From positions 1-23,419 of the forward strand of contig CAYLNM010000063.1 in NCBI GenBank assembly GCA_964385045.1: a DNA stretch of 23,419 nt. Reading direction: 5' to 3'. Within the stretch, counting starts at the first letter, position 1. Every line of letters starts with the position of its first letter. Below the pieces are notes generated by a model. That model was given only the letters and a program-made list of their open reading frames with translations. It did not search any database and was not told the DNA's origin. This document shows, piece by piece, positions 13,907-20,300 of this stretch. This DNA is from CAYLNM01 sp964385045. GTDB taxonomy: Bacteria > Planctomycetota > Phycisphaerae > Phycisphaerales > SM1A02. The translations under genes and the position numbers were made by a program.

Positions 13907-15442
13907 TCAGTCGCGGAGGCCCTGCTCGCGCTGGAGGGCCTTGACCGGCGGCCAGAACACGATGTCGGCGTCCTCGACCGCCGCCTCGGCCACCGCGGAG
14001 TGGATCGCGCCGCGGTTGTCCTCCCGGTCGGGGCCGAGCGACCAGAGGAAGGGGCTGCCGCCCGGCACCGTGACCCGCCCGAAGGCGGTCTCGACCGACG
14101 TGTCCGAGGCCAGCACCCGGTAGCCGAAGCGATCGAGCTCCGGGTCGTACGGATCGCTGTCGTTGCGGGATCGGACCGAGAGGGCGTAGAGGCTCTCCTG
14201 ACTGCGGGGCACGGTGCCGGTGCGGCTCACGCTGGCCTGGATGCCGGCGGCCATGATCGTGCCGTTGGTCGCCGCCACGAGGTAGTCGCGGACCGGGAAG
14301 AGCTCCTGGACGTCGCCGATCGAGTACAGCACCGCCGCGTAGCGGATCTCGTTCGTCCGCGACCACTGGGTCGGGATCGAGAGGATCGGGTCGTACGTCT
14401 GCACCCGCCACCGCCGCCACCAGTCGTCGTACACCAGGTCGAGGCGCTCGAGCGAGGACTCGAGGCTGTCGTGCACGTCCGCCACGATCGTCCAGCGACG
14501 GGCGGCTCCGAAGAGCGTCAGCGGCTCCTCCTGGGCCTGGATGCGGGCGAAGGTCTCGGCGAAGGCCTCGCGGTCGGCCTGGTTGCCGTCGAAGACGGAC
14601 TCGATGAGGGCCCGGGCCACGACCTTGTCGCCCTCGGGCATGAGCAGGCGGCCGCGATCGGGCCGCAGGAACGGCAGCTCGTCGATCGCGATCCGGGCGA
14701 ACTGGTCGCTCGTGATGCGCTCCTCGTACACGTGGAAGAGGTCCCGCATGTTCTCGAGGTGACCGTTGAGCATGCTGATCATGAAGTACTGCTCATCGCG
14801 GAACTCGCGGTCGCAGCACTGGCGGAGCAGGAACGCGGTGGCGAGGGCGAGCTCGAGGCCCTCCTCCACGCGGCCGACCTCCATCCGGCGGTAGATCTCG
14901 GCCGTCGCGCAGGCGATGACGCCGTTCATCTGGTCGAGCCACGGGAAGGTCACGACCCGCAGGTCGCCACCCTCGGCCACGTTGGCGGAGATGCCGGCCT
15001 CGCGGTAGCGGCTCGCGACCTCCTCCTCGCCGTACGGCAGGCCGAACAGCGTGCGGTCGCCCGCATCGACGATCGCGTCGGCGACGCCGGGATTGGACTC
15101 GGCCCAGGCCTCGACCTCGTCCCAGCCGTCCATGCCGGGCCAGATCGTGATGAAGTTGAAGTCCTCGCCCACCGGCATCGGCGGCGCCGAGGCCTCGAGC
15201 CACGCGTCGAACACGACCCGCCAGCTCTTGGCGTCGTCGCTCGCCCGCACCGAGTCGGTGGCGTTCAGCTCGGCGAGCACCTCGGCGACGCTGGTGTCGT
15301 CGGGATCGGACTGGGCGGAGGCGGCCGCCGCGGTGGCCGCGGCGGGTCCGAGGCCGAGGCCGAGGCCGAGGCCGAGCAGGAGGCTCGCGGCGAGGGCCGG
15401 GGGTCGGGTGCGACGCGGGAATGACGTCGGGATCGTCGACAC
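13907..15442 (-). CDS. Secreted protein of unknown function
   Basis: I do not recognise this 511-residue protein. It begins with an export signal: basic residues (PRRTRPP), a hydrophobic Leu/Gly core built of LG dipeptides, and a probable cleavage after ASA at about residue 43. The Arg pair could mean Tat but the consensus is incomplete. The mature part is acidic and mostly helical, with a Cys-Cys pair (LLRQCCDREFRDEQY). Its end contains NDSDPYDPELDRFGYRV, PFLWSLGPDREDN and DADIVFWPP. This resembles the DP-F/Y...YSxGPDGxD endings I associate with planctomycete secreted proteins, from memory only. GTG 15442 is chosen because GGAG (15452-15455) precedes it by 9 nt; an in-frame ATG at 15499 would give a poor signal sequence. 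The gene stands alone, divergent from the aminotransferase, with its own promoter candidate and terminator hairpin. Confidence 0.75.
   Translation of the reverse strand: MSTIPTSFPRRTRPPALAASLLLGLGLGLGLGPAAATAAAASAQSDPDDTSVAEVLAELNATDSVRASDDAKSWRVVFDAWLEASAPPMPVGEDFNFITIWPGMDGWDEVEAWAESNPGVADAIVDAGDRTLFGLPYGEEEVASRYREAGISANVAEGGDLRVVTFPWLDQMNGVIACATAEIYRRMEVGRVEEGLELALATAFLLRQCCDREFRDEQYFMISMLNGHLENMRDLFHVYEERITSDQFARIAIDELPFLRPDRGRLLMPEGDKVVARALIESVFDGNQADREAFAETFARIQAQEEPLTLFGAARRWTIVADVHDSLESSLERLDLVYDDWWRRWRVQTYDPILSIPTQWSRTNEIRYAAVLYSIGDVQELFPVRDYLVAATNGTIMAAGIQASVSRTGTVPRSQESLYALSVRSRNDSDPYDPELDRFGYRVLASDTSVETAFGRVTVPGGSPFLWSLGPDREDNRGAIHSAVAEAAVEDADIVFWPPVKALQREQGLRD
15348..15377 (-). 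repeat. Hexanucleotide repeat coding the signal-peptide core
   Basis: CCGAGG is repeated four times on the plus strand, followed by an imperfect fifth unit (CCGAGC). On the coding strand this gives alternating Leu and Gly codons in the hydrophobic core of the secreted protein's signal peptide. Slippage by one unit would change the core by two residues without a frameshift. Confidence 0.85.
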
Positions 15443-15489
15443 GATGAGGGACTCCGTTCGGACGCCGGACGGGTGCGGCGAGGATCGAG

Positions 15490-15498
15490 ACTGTAGCA
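15490..15498 (-). promoter_or_regulatory. Extended -10 promoter candidate for the unknown secreted-protein gene
   Basis: On the minus strand TGCTACAGT matches an extended -10 box (TGN followed by TANNNT). Transcription would begin near 15483, giving a leader of about 40 nt that carries the GGAG at 15452-15455. A palindrome lies just upstream at 15503-15517. Confidence 0.4.
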
Positions 15499-15502
15499 CA
15501 CG

Positions 15503-15517
15503 GCGGAGCGGCTCCGC
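15503..15517. promoter_or_regulatory. 15-bp inverted repeat, candidate operator
   Basis: GCGGAGC and GCTCCGC are perfect inverted 7-mers around a single G. They sit 4 bp upstream of the extended -10 candidate (15490-15498), in the spacer/-35 zone where a repressor or activator would act. Confidence 0.3.
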
Positions 15518-15815
15518 ACCCTCGGGAAGGCGGCCGTCGCCGGACCGGCGCCGGGGCCGCGGACCGGGTTGGACGCACGGCCGGCGCGTCGGTTCCGGCT
15601 ACCATCGGCGGCGGTTCGCGTCGTTGCCGGCTCGTGCGGCGGCCGGTGCGTCGGGTGGTCGGCCGGGCGGCGTCTCCGCCCGTTCCCCCTTCGTCGGCGG
15701 CAGCCCTCCCGTTCCCGTCTCCCGCGATCCGCGTCCCGCGCGAGCGGTGCCGGGCGGACCGGCGGCGCGGCACCCGCCGCGGCCCCGCCGTCTCGCCGCC
15801 GCGCCGCCCCACCGT

Positions 15816-15843
15816 CTCGCGTCTCGCGTCTCGCCCCTCGCCC
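15816..15843 (+). repeat. Four period-7 direct repeats (CTCGCGT/CTCGCCC) before the aminotransferase gene
   Basis: Four heptamers read CTCGCGT, CTCGCGT, CTCGCCC and CTCGCCC in a pyrimidine-rich stretch ending 32 nt before GTG 15876. Like the array at 8122-8149, each unit starts with CTCG (one exception there). Confidence 0.5.
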
Positions 15844-15875
15844 CCGCCCGCCTCTCGGCCCCCGGAGCCCCCCCC

Positions 15876-17081
15876 GTGACGACCGCCACCGCGATCCGGC
15901 CCGCCCGCCGCACCGAGAACATCCGCTACGCCGTCCGCGACGTGCTCGCGCTCGCCGACGAGGCCCGGGCGGCCGGCCGCGAGCTGCTGCACCTGAACGT
16001 GGGCGACCCGAACATCTTCGACTTCGCCCCGTCGGACGCCCTCGTCGAGGCGGCGATCGCGGCGATCCGGGCCAACCGAAACGGCTACGCCCCCTCCTCC
16101 GGCATCCCCGAGGCGATCGACGCGATCACCGAGGAGGCCCATCGCGGCGGCATCCGCAACATCCACCACGTCTACGTCACGAGCGGCGCGAGCGAGGCGA
16201 TCGAGCTCGCGCTCGCCGCCCTCGCCGATCCCGGCGACACCGTGCTCGTGCCCTCCCCCGGCTACCCGCTCTACACCGCGGTGCTGGCCAAGCTCGACGT
16301 GGCCGGCCGCGGCTACCACCTCGACGAGGCCAACGGCTGGGTCCCCGACGTCGAGGAGATCCGCGGGATGATCGACGAGCGGACGCGGGCCCTGGTCCTC
16401 ATCAACCCCAACAACCCCACCGGCTGCCAGTGCGACGAGGAGACGCTGCGGGCCCTGCTCGCCCTCTGCAAGGAGCACAACGTCGTCCTCTTCAGCGACG
16501 AGATCTACGACAAGCTCGTCTTCGACGGCCGCACCCACGTCTCCACCGCGTCGCTCGACCCCCAGGCGAAGGTCGTCACGTTCAACGGTCTGTCCAAGTC
16601 GTACGTCGTGCCGGGATTCCGCATCGGCTGGGGCATCGTGAGCGGACCCGAGGGCGAGATGGAGGCGTACTGCGAGGCCATCATGAAGATGGAGCGGGCC
16701 CGCCTCTCGGCCAACCACCCCGAGCAGTACGCGATCCCGGCGGTGCTCGGCGCGAGCGACGCGCACATCGCGGGCGTGGTGGCGAAGATGCAGGCCCGCC
16801 GCGACCTCACCGCCGAGCGGCTCAACGCGATGCCCGGCGTCTCGTGCGTGCCGCCGCAGGGGGCCTTCTACGCCTTCCCGCGGATCGACCTCGGCGTGTC
16901 CGACGAGGCGTTCTGCGGCCGCGTGATCCGCGAGCACGGCGTGATCGTCGTGCCCGGCAGCGGCTTCGGGCAGGTCGAGGGCACGAACCACTTCCGCGTG
17001 GTGTTCCTGCCGCCCGAGGACGTCCTGCACCGGGCCTACGACGCGATCGAGACCGTGGCCCGCTCGTACGCGGGCTCGTGA
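15876..17081 (+). CDS. alaA: PLP-dependent class I aminotransferase, AlaA (alanine transaminase) type
   Basis: The enzyme most likely interconverts pyruvate plus glutamate with alanine plus 2-oxoglutarate in the cytoplasm. The 401-residue product shows the fold type I aminotransferase signature: LLHLNVGDPNIFDF, YVTSGASEAIELAL, VPSPGYPLY, LINPNNPTG, LFSDEIYDKLVFDG, the PLP lysine Lys241 in NGLSKSYVVPGFRIGWG, and the carboxylate-binding Arg374 in NHFRVVFLPP. The NGLSK-Y-V-GFR segment and the ARLSANHPEQYAI region resemble E. coli AlaA more than AspC, hence the symbol; aspartate or aromatic specificity is not excluded. GTG 15876 is supported by GGAG at 15864-15867 with an 8-nt spacer, and the family N-terminus fits. 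The gmhA start follows 8 nt after the stop, so the pair is probably one transcript. Confidence 0.88.
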   Translation: MTTATAIRPARRTENIRYAVRDVLALADEARAAGRELLHLNVGDPNIFDFAPSDALVEAAIAAIRANRNGYAPSSGIPEAIDAITEEAHRGGIRNIHHVYVTSGASEAIELALAALADPGDTVLVPSPGYPLYTAVLAKLDVAGRGYHLDEANGWVPDVEEIRGMIDERTRALVLINPNNPTGCQCDEETLRALLALCKEHNVVLFSDEIYDKLVFDGRTHVSTASLDPQAKVVTFNGLSKSYVVPGFRIGWGIVSGPEGEMEAYCEAIMKMERARLSANHPEQYAIPAVLGASDAHIAGVVAKMQARRDLTAERLNAMPGVSCVPPQGAFYAFPRIDLGVSDEAFCGRVIREHGVIVVPGSGFGQVEGTNHFRVVFLPPEDVLHRAYDAIETVARSYAGS

Positions 17082-17089
17082 GGGACCCC

Positions 17090-17686
17090 GTGAGTCCGCC
17101 CATGGACGCCGCCGACGCGGTCGCCCTCGTCCGCCGCCGCACCGCCGGGGCCGCCGCCGCCCTCGCCTCGATCGAGGGACAGGCCGGCGCGGTGGCCCGC
17201 CTCATGGACGCGGTCCTCGCCTGCCTGCGGGAGGGCGGCACCGTCTTCACCTGCGGCAACGGCGGCTCCGCGGCCGAGGCCCTGCACCTCGCCGAGGAGC
17301 TCGTCGGCTTCTACCGCGACCGCACCCGGCCGCCCCGGGCCGCGGTGTGCCTCGCCGCCGATCCCACCGCCCTGACCTGCATCGCCAACGACGCGGGCTT
17401 CGACGCGGTGTTCGCCCGCCCGCTCGAGGCGCTCGGCCGCCCCGGCGACGTGCTCGTGGCCCTGAGCACCAGCGGACGCAGTCCCAACGTGGTGCGGGCG
17501 CTCGAGACCGCGCGGGCCCGCGGCCTCGTGACCGCAGGACTGCTCGGGGGCGACGGCGGCCCCGCGCGGGCGCTGTGCGACCACCCGATCGTCGTGGACG
17601 CCCCCGACGGCGGCGCGGTGCAGGAAGGCCACCTGGTCCTCGTGCACCTGCTGTGCGAGGCAGTGGAGCGGGACGCGGTCAGCTGA
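17090..17686 (+). CDS. gmhA: Sedoheptulose-7-phosphate isomerase GmhA-like (SIS domain)
   Basis: GmhA converts sedoheptulose 7-phosphate to glycero-manno-heptose 7-phosphate, the first step to ADP- or GDP-heptose for LPS core or other glycans. The 198-residue SIS-domain product has FTCGNGGSAAEALHLAEELVGFY, LSTSGRSPNVVRAL and VQEGHLVLVHLLCE. His66, Glu70, Gln178 and His186 match the spacing of the zinc/catalytic ligands of E. coli GmhA (H61, E65, Q172, H180). ATG 17102 would give a 194-residue protein and keep the fold. GTG 17090 is preferred because GAGGG (17080-17084) lies 5 nt before it. Its stop overlaps the stop of the convergent PEP-CTERM-like gene within an 8-bp palindrome. Later heptose genes (hldE, gmhB) are not in the window. 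Confidence 0.88.
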   Translation: MSPPMDAADAVALVRRRTAGAAAALASIEGQAGAVARLMDAVLACLREGGTVFTCGNGGSAAEALHLAEELVGFYRDRTRPPRAAVCLAADPTALTCIANDAGFDAVFARPLEALGRPGDVLVALSTSGRSPNVVRALETARARGLVTAGLLGGDGGPARALCDHPIVVDAPDGGAVQEGHLVLVHLLCEAVERDAVS

Positions 17687-18317
17687 GCCGGCGCCGTCGC
17701 CTGCCGGCCCCGAGCAGGCCCCACGCCGCGAGCAGGCCGCCCGCGGCCGGCCCCGGCACCGTCACCGCGAAGGGCGTCTGCGTCTCGGGACCGCCCGGGC
17801 CGCCCGCGGTCCACGCGAGCACGCCTTCGAGGACGCCCGCCGCCCCGGTGGCGAAGGTGAGCTGCCCGATCACCACGCTCCCGCCGTCCACCGGCGTGCC
17901 GAGGTCGGCGTCGATCAGCCCGCCGTCCGCGTACGAGAACGCGGCGCCGGCGATGAACGGGCCCGGTCCCCCGCCGCCGAAGCCGGGCGTGAAGACCGCG
18001 TCGCCGTCGAGGGCGAGCCACGAGTCGGCGGGATCGGCCGCGGGCAGCGGCACGTCGCCGCCCAGCGGATCGTTCCAGACCGTGGTGTCGCCCGCGAGGC
18101 CCGACCACGCGAGCGGCGTCCCGGACGTGCCGAGGATCGCGGTCGCCGCGTCGGCTGGATCGTCGAAGACGGCGGTCACCCGCCAGGTGGTGGTGTCGGG
18201 CACGAGCTCGCCCACCGCCGAGACCTCCACGCCCACGAGCGCGGCGGATGCGGGGGCGGCGAGGGCGACGGTGGCGGCCGCCGAGGGCGCGAGGACGGAC
18301 GCACGAGCACGGGTCAT
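17679..18317 (-). CDS. PEP-CTERM-like surface protein A (paralogue of the next gene)
   Basis: The function is unknown. The 212-residue product has an N-terminal signal (MTRARASV then an Ala-rich core, probable cleavage after ASA near residue 26) and a C-terminal sorting-type tail. That tail reads VTVPGPAA, a hydrophobic stretch (GGLLAAWGLLGAG) and RRRRR. This order is that of PEP-CTERM proteins cut by an exosortase, but the Glu of Pro-Glu-Pro is replaced by Gly. The middle is Gly/Ala/Asp-rich and probably beta-sandwich, with no Cys or Lys. FDDPADAA, TPGFGGGGPGPF, FSYADGGLID and LTFATGAAGV recur in the upstream gene at 18521-19165. ATG 18317 has GGGAGG at 18325-18330 with a 7-nt spacer. No exosortase gene is in the window. 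Confidence 0.8.
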   Translation of the reverse strand: MTRARASVLAPSAAATVALAAPASAALVGVEVSAVGELVPDTTTWRVTAVFDDPADAATAILGTSGTPLAWSGLAGDTTVWNDPLGGDVPLPAADPADSWLALDGDAVFTPGFGGGGPGPFIAGAAFSYADGGLIDADLGTPVDGGSVVIGQLTFATGAAGVLEGVLAWTAGGPGGPETQTPFAVTVPGPAAGGLLAAWGLLGAGRRRRRLS

Positions 18318-18440
18318 GGCGAAGCCTCCCGGGGGGTCCGCGGCCCGCTCCCGGCACGTCGCCCGGAGCCCCGCGGCACGTGGTTCAGGATGCCGGGGAG
18401 GGGCCGCGTGTCGAGCGTCCATCCGCGAACCGGCGCGCGA

Positions 18441-18477
18441 GGAGGGCGGCGGCCGCGCCGGCGCGTCGCCGCCCTCC
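18441..18477 (-). terminator. Hairpin between the two PEP-CTERM-like genes
   Basis: GGAGGGCGGCG (18441-18451) and CGCCGCCCTCC (18467-18477) form a perfect 11-bp stem with a 15-nt loop that itself contains a GCGCCGGCGC palindrome. It starts 43 nt after the stop of the upstream paralogue (18521). There is no T-run. It may terminate or attenuate transcription before the downstream paralogue. Confidence 0.5.
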
Positions 18478-18520
18478 GCGTCGCCGGGCCCCGCGGCCCC
18501 CTCCGGACCGCGGAGGCGGC

Positions 18521-19165
18521 TCAGCGCCGCCGGCGGCCGGCGCCGAGAAGGCCGGCCAGCCCGAGCAGGGCCGCGGCGCCCGGGCCCGGGATCACCACCG
18601 AGAACGGCGACTCGGAGGGGCCGCCGCCGCCCGCCGGCGTCCAGGCGACGTTGCCGGCGAACTGGACCACCGCGCCGGCGTCGATCGTGAACTGGGCGAC
18701 GATCACCGAGCCGCCGGTGATCGGGGTGCTGAGGTTCTCGTCGAAGATGCCGCCCCCGTCGTACGACCAGGCGTCGCCGACGAAGTAGGGACCGGGCGCG
18801 CCGCCGCCGAAGCCCGGCGAGAACGACAGGTCGTCCGCGAGGCCGATGGTCAGCCACGAGGCGCCCGGCAGCGATCCCGGCTGGGCGATGTCGTCGCCCG
18901 CGAGCAGCAGCGTGCCGTCGCCCGAGAGCGTGGCGTAGGACAGCGGCGTCTCCGCCGTGCCGAAGAGGCCGAGGACGACGTCGGCGGGATCGTCGAACTC
19001 GAGGAACACCTGGTAGGTGCTCGAGAACCCGTCGCCGGTGACGTTGCCGAGGTCCTGGACGCTCACGCCGGTGAACGCGGCGGACGCGGTGCCGCCGGTC
19101 GCGGCCGCGAGGCCGGCGGCGAGGCCGAGGGCGATGAGGTGATTCGTGTGAACGGGCGTGCGCAT
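18521..19165 (-). CDS. PEP-CTERM-like surface protein B (paralogue of the preceding gene)
   Basis: The function is unknown. The 214-residue product starts MRTPVHTNHLIALGLAAGLAAA, with a probable signal cleavage after ASA near residue 29. It ends VVIPGPGAAALLGLAGLLGAGRRRR in pieces: an I-P-G-P motif, a hydrophobic stretch and four Arg, which is a PEP-CTERM-like sorting tail. The mature part (about 165 residues) has no Lys, Arg, His or Cys and many Asp, so it is strongly acidic. EFDDPADV, SPGFGGGAPGPYF, WSYDGGGIFDENL, TPITGGSVIVAQFTI and NVAWTPAGGGGP align with paralogue A in the same order, which shows a tandem duplication. The ATG at 19165 has AAGGAAGG at 19175-19182 with a 9-nt spacer, among the better ribosome sites here. 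A sorting enzyme must be encoded elsewhere. Confidence 0.82.
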   Translation of the reverse strand: MRTPVHTNHLIALGLAAGLAAATGGTASAAFTGVSVQDLGNVTGDGFSSTYQVFLEFDDPADVVLGLFGTAETPLSYATLSGDGTLLLAGDDIAQPGSLPGASWLTIGLADDLSFSPGFGGGAPGPYFVGDAWSYDGGGIFDENLSTPITGGSVIVAQFTIDAGAVVQFAGNVAWTPAGGGGPSESPFSVVIPGPGAAALLGLAGLLGAGRRRR

Positions 19166-19197
19166 GTCGCGATTCCTTCCTTCTCGGGAGGTGGTCC

Positions 19198-19213
19198 GGC
19201 TCCGCGCGGAGCC
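19198..19213. promoter_or_regulatory. 16-bp perfect palindrome upstream of PEP-CTERM-like gene B
   Basis: GGCTCCGCGCGGAGCC is its own reverse complement and lies 32 nt before the ATG at 19165. It could be an operator, a leader hairpin of the PEP-CTERM-like gene, or a terminator for the aldo/keto reductase gene, which ends 128 nt upstream of it on the same strand. Confidence 0.4.
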
Positions 19214-19341
19214 TTCTCGAAGGACGAACACGAAGCGGCCGCGGCGCCCCCGCACCGGAGCCCGCGATTCTGTGGAACCATCGCCATGACGCGCGATCCG
19301 CGCAGGGCGCCCCCGCGGTCGAGGGCCACCGCGGCCTCGTC

Positions 19342-20193
19342 TCAGAACGTGATCTCGTCCGGGTGCGGACCGATGCGCTCGCCCCGGTCGAGGGCGTCGA
19401 TGCGGGCGACCTCGTCCTCGGTCAGCTCGAAGTCGAAGATCGCGGCGTTCTCGCGGATGCGCTCCGGCCGGACCGACTTCGGGATCGTGACGCTGCCCTT
19501 CTGCAGGTTCCAGCGGAGCAGCACCTGGGCGGCGGTGCGGCCGTGGGCCTGCCCGATCGCCGCGAGCTCGGGCACCTCGAGGAATCGTCCCTGCATCAGC
19601 GGGCTCCACGCCTCGTGCCGGATGCCGTGCTCGCGGCAGAACGCGAGCAGCTCCGGCTGCACGAGCCACGGGTGGAACTCGACCTGGTTCACCATCGGCA
19701 CGATGCGGCACCCGGGGAGCAGGGCCTCGAGATGGTGCACGAGGAAGTTGCTGACGCCGATCGCCCGGCAGCGGCCGTCCTCGTACAGCTCCTCCAGCAC
19801 CCGCCAGGTGTCGGTCCCGCGGCCGTCGACCGGCCAGTGGACGAGATACAGGTCGAGCTCGTCGAGCCCGAGCCGTCCGAGGCTCTCGTCGAAGGCCCGG
19901 CGCACCGCGTCCGGTCCCTCGCGCTGGGCGTCGTTCCACAGCTTCGTGGTGACGAAGACCTCCTCGCGGGCGACGCCGCTCTCGCGGATCGCCCGTCCCA
20001 CGCCGGTCTCGTTGCGGTAGACGGCCGCGGTGTCGACGTGGCGGTAGCCGGCCTCGAGGGCCGCGCGGACCGCGGCCTCGACCTCGTCGCCGTCGGCGCT
20101 CCGCCAGGTGCCGAGCCCGAGCCACGGCATGCGGACGCCATTGGCGAGGGTGACGCAGTCGGCGGGTCCGGTCGGCGCGGGGGTGCTCGTCAT
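19342..20193 (-). CDS. Aldo/keto reductase (2,5-diketo-D-gluconate reductase-like)
   Basis: Aldo/keto reductases reduce aldehydes or ketones with NADPH in the cytoplasm. The 283-residue product has the family start VTLANGVRMPWLGLGTW and the complete catalytic tetrad: Asp54 and Tyr59 in HVDTAAVYRNE, Lys84 in VTTKLWND and His119 in LYLVHWP. It continues with AIGVSNF, VNQVEFHPW, and IPKSVRPERIRENAAIFDFEL near the C-terminus, where the K-S-x-x-x-x-R-x-x-x-N cofactor segment is intact. The substrate cannot be told; prokaryotic AKR5-type (DkgA/B) enzymes are closest by style. ATG 20193 starts the family fold. The frame stays open far upstream to 23307, but that part overlaps other genes and is a composition artefact. 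There is no Shine-Dalgarno; a TACCAT hexamer lies 8 nt before the ATG. Confidence 0.92.
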   Translation of the reverse strand: MTSTPAPTGPADCVTLANGVRMPWLGLGTWRSADGDEVEAAVRAALEAGYRHVDTAAVYRNETGVGRAIRESGVAREEVFVTTKLWNDAQREGPDAVRRAFDESLGRLGLDELDLYLVHWPVDGRGTDTWRVLEELYEDGRCRAIGVSNFLVHHLEALLPGCRIVPMVNQVEFHPWLVQPELLAFCREHGIRHEAWSPLMQGRFLEVPELAAIGQAHGRTAAQVLLRWNLQKGSVTIPKSVRPERIRENAAIFDFELTEDEVARIDALDRGERIGPHPDEITF

Positions 20194-20201
20194 GCCTGCC
20201 G

Positions 20202-20207
20202 ATGGTA
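20202..20207 (-). promoter_or_regulatory. TANNNT -10-like element just before the aldo/keto reductase ATG
   Basis: On the minus strand TACCAT ends 8 nt before ATG 20193, which would place the transcript start within about two nucleotides of the start codon. No Shine-Dalgarno or -35 box is visible. Confidence 0.35.
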
Positions 20208-20300
20208 CCGCGGGGTCGGAGCGCGTCTCGCCCACCCCCCCCGCTTCCGCGCGGATCGGCGCCCGCCGCGCCCGCGCCGGCCGCGGCGCCCGCGCCCCGC

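Larger units (their letters stand above)
15443..15875. other. 433-bp divergent non-coding region
   Basis: This stretch separates the unknown secreted-protein gene (minus) from the aminotransferase gene (plus). I see no credible gene in it; open frames here are Arg/Pro/Ala-rich products of the base composition. It holds a promoter candidate and a 15-bp palindrome near the minus-strand gene, a TACCAT hexamer at 15600-15605 that might be a plus-strand -10 box, and a pyrimidine-rich tract with a period-7 array before the aminotransferase gene. Confidence 0.6.

Noticed and set aside
15599..15922. 107-residue minus-strand frame in the divergent region before alaA
   Set aside because: Gly/Arg/Ala-rich, no ribosome site, overlaps the alaA start; explained by composition.
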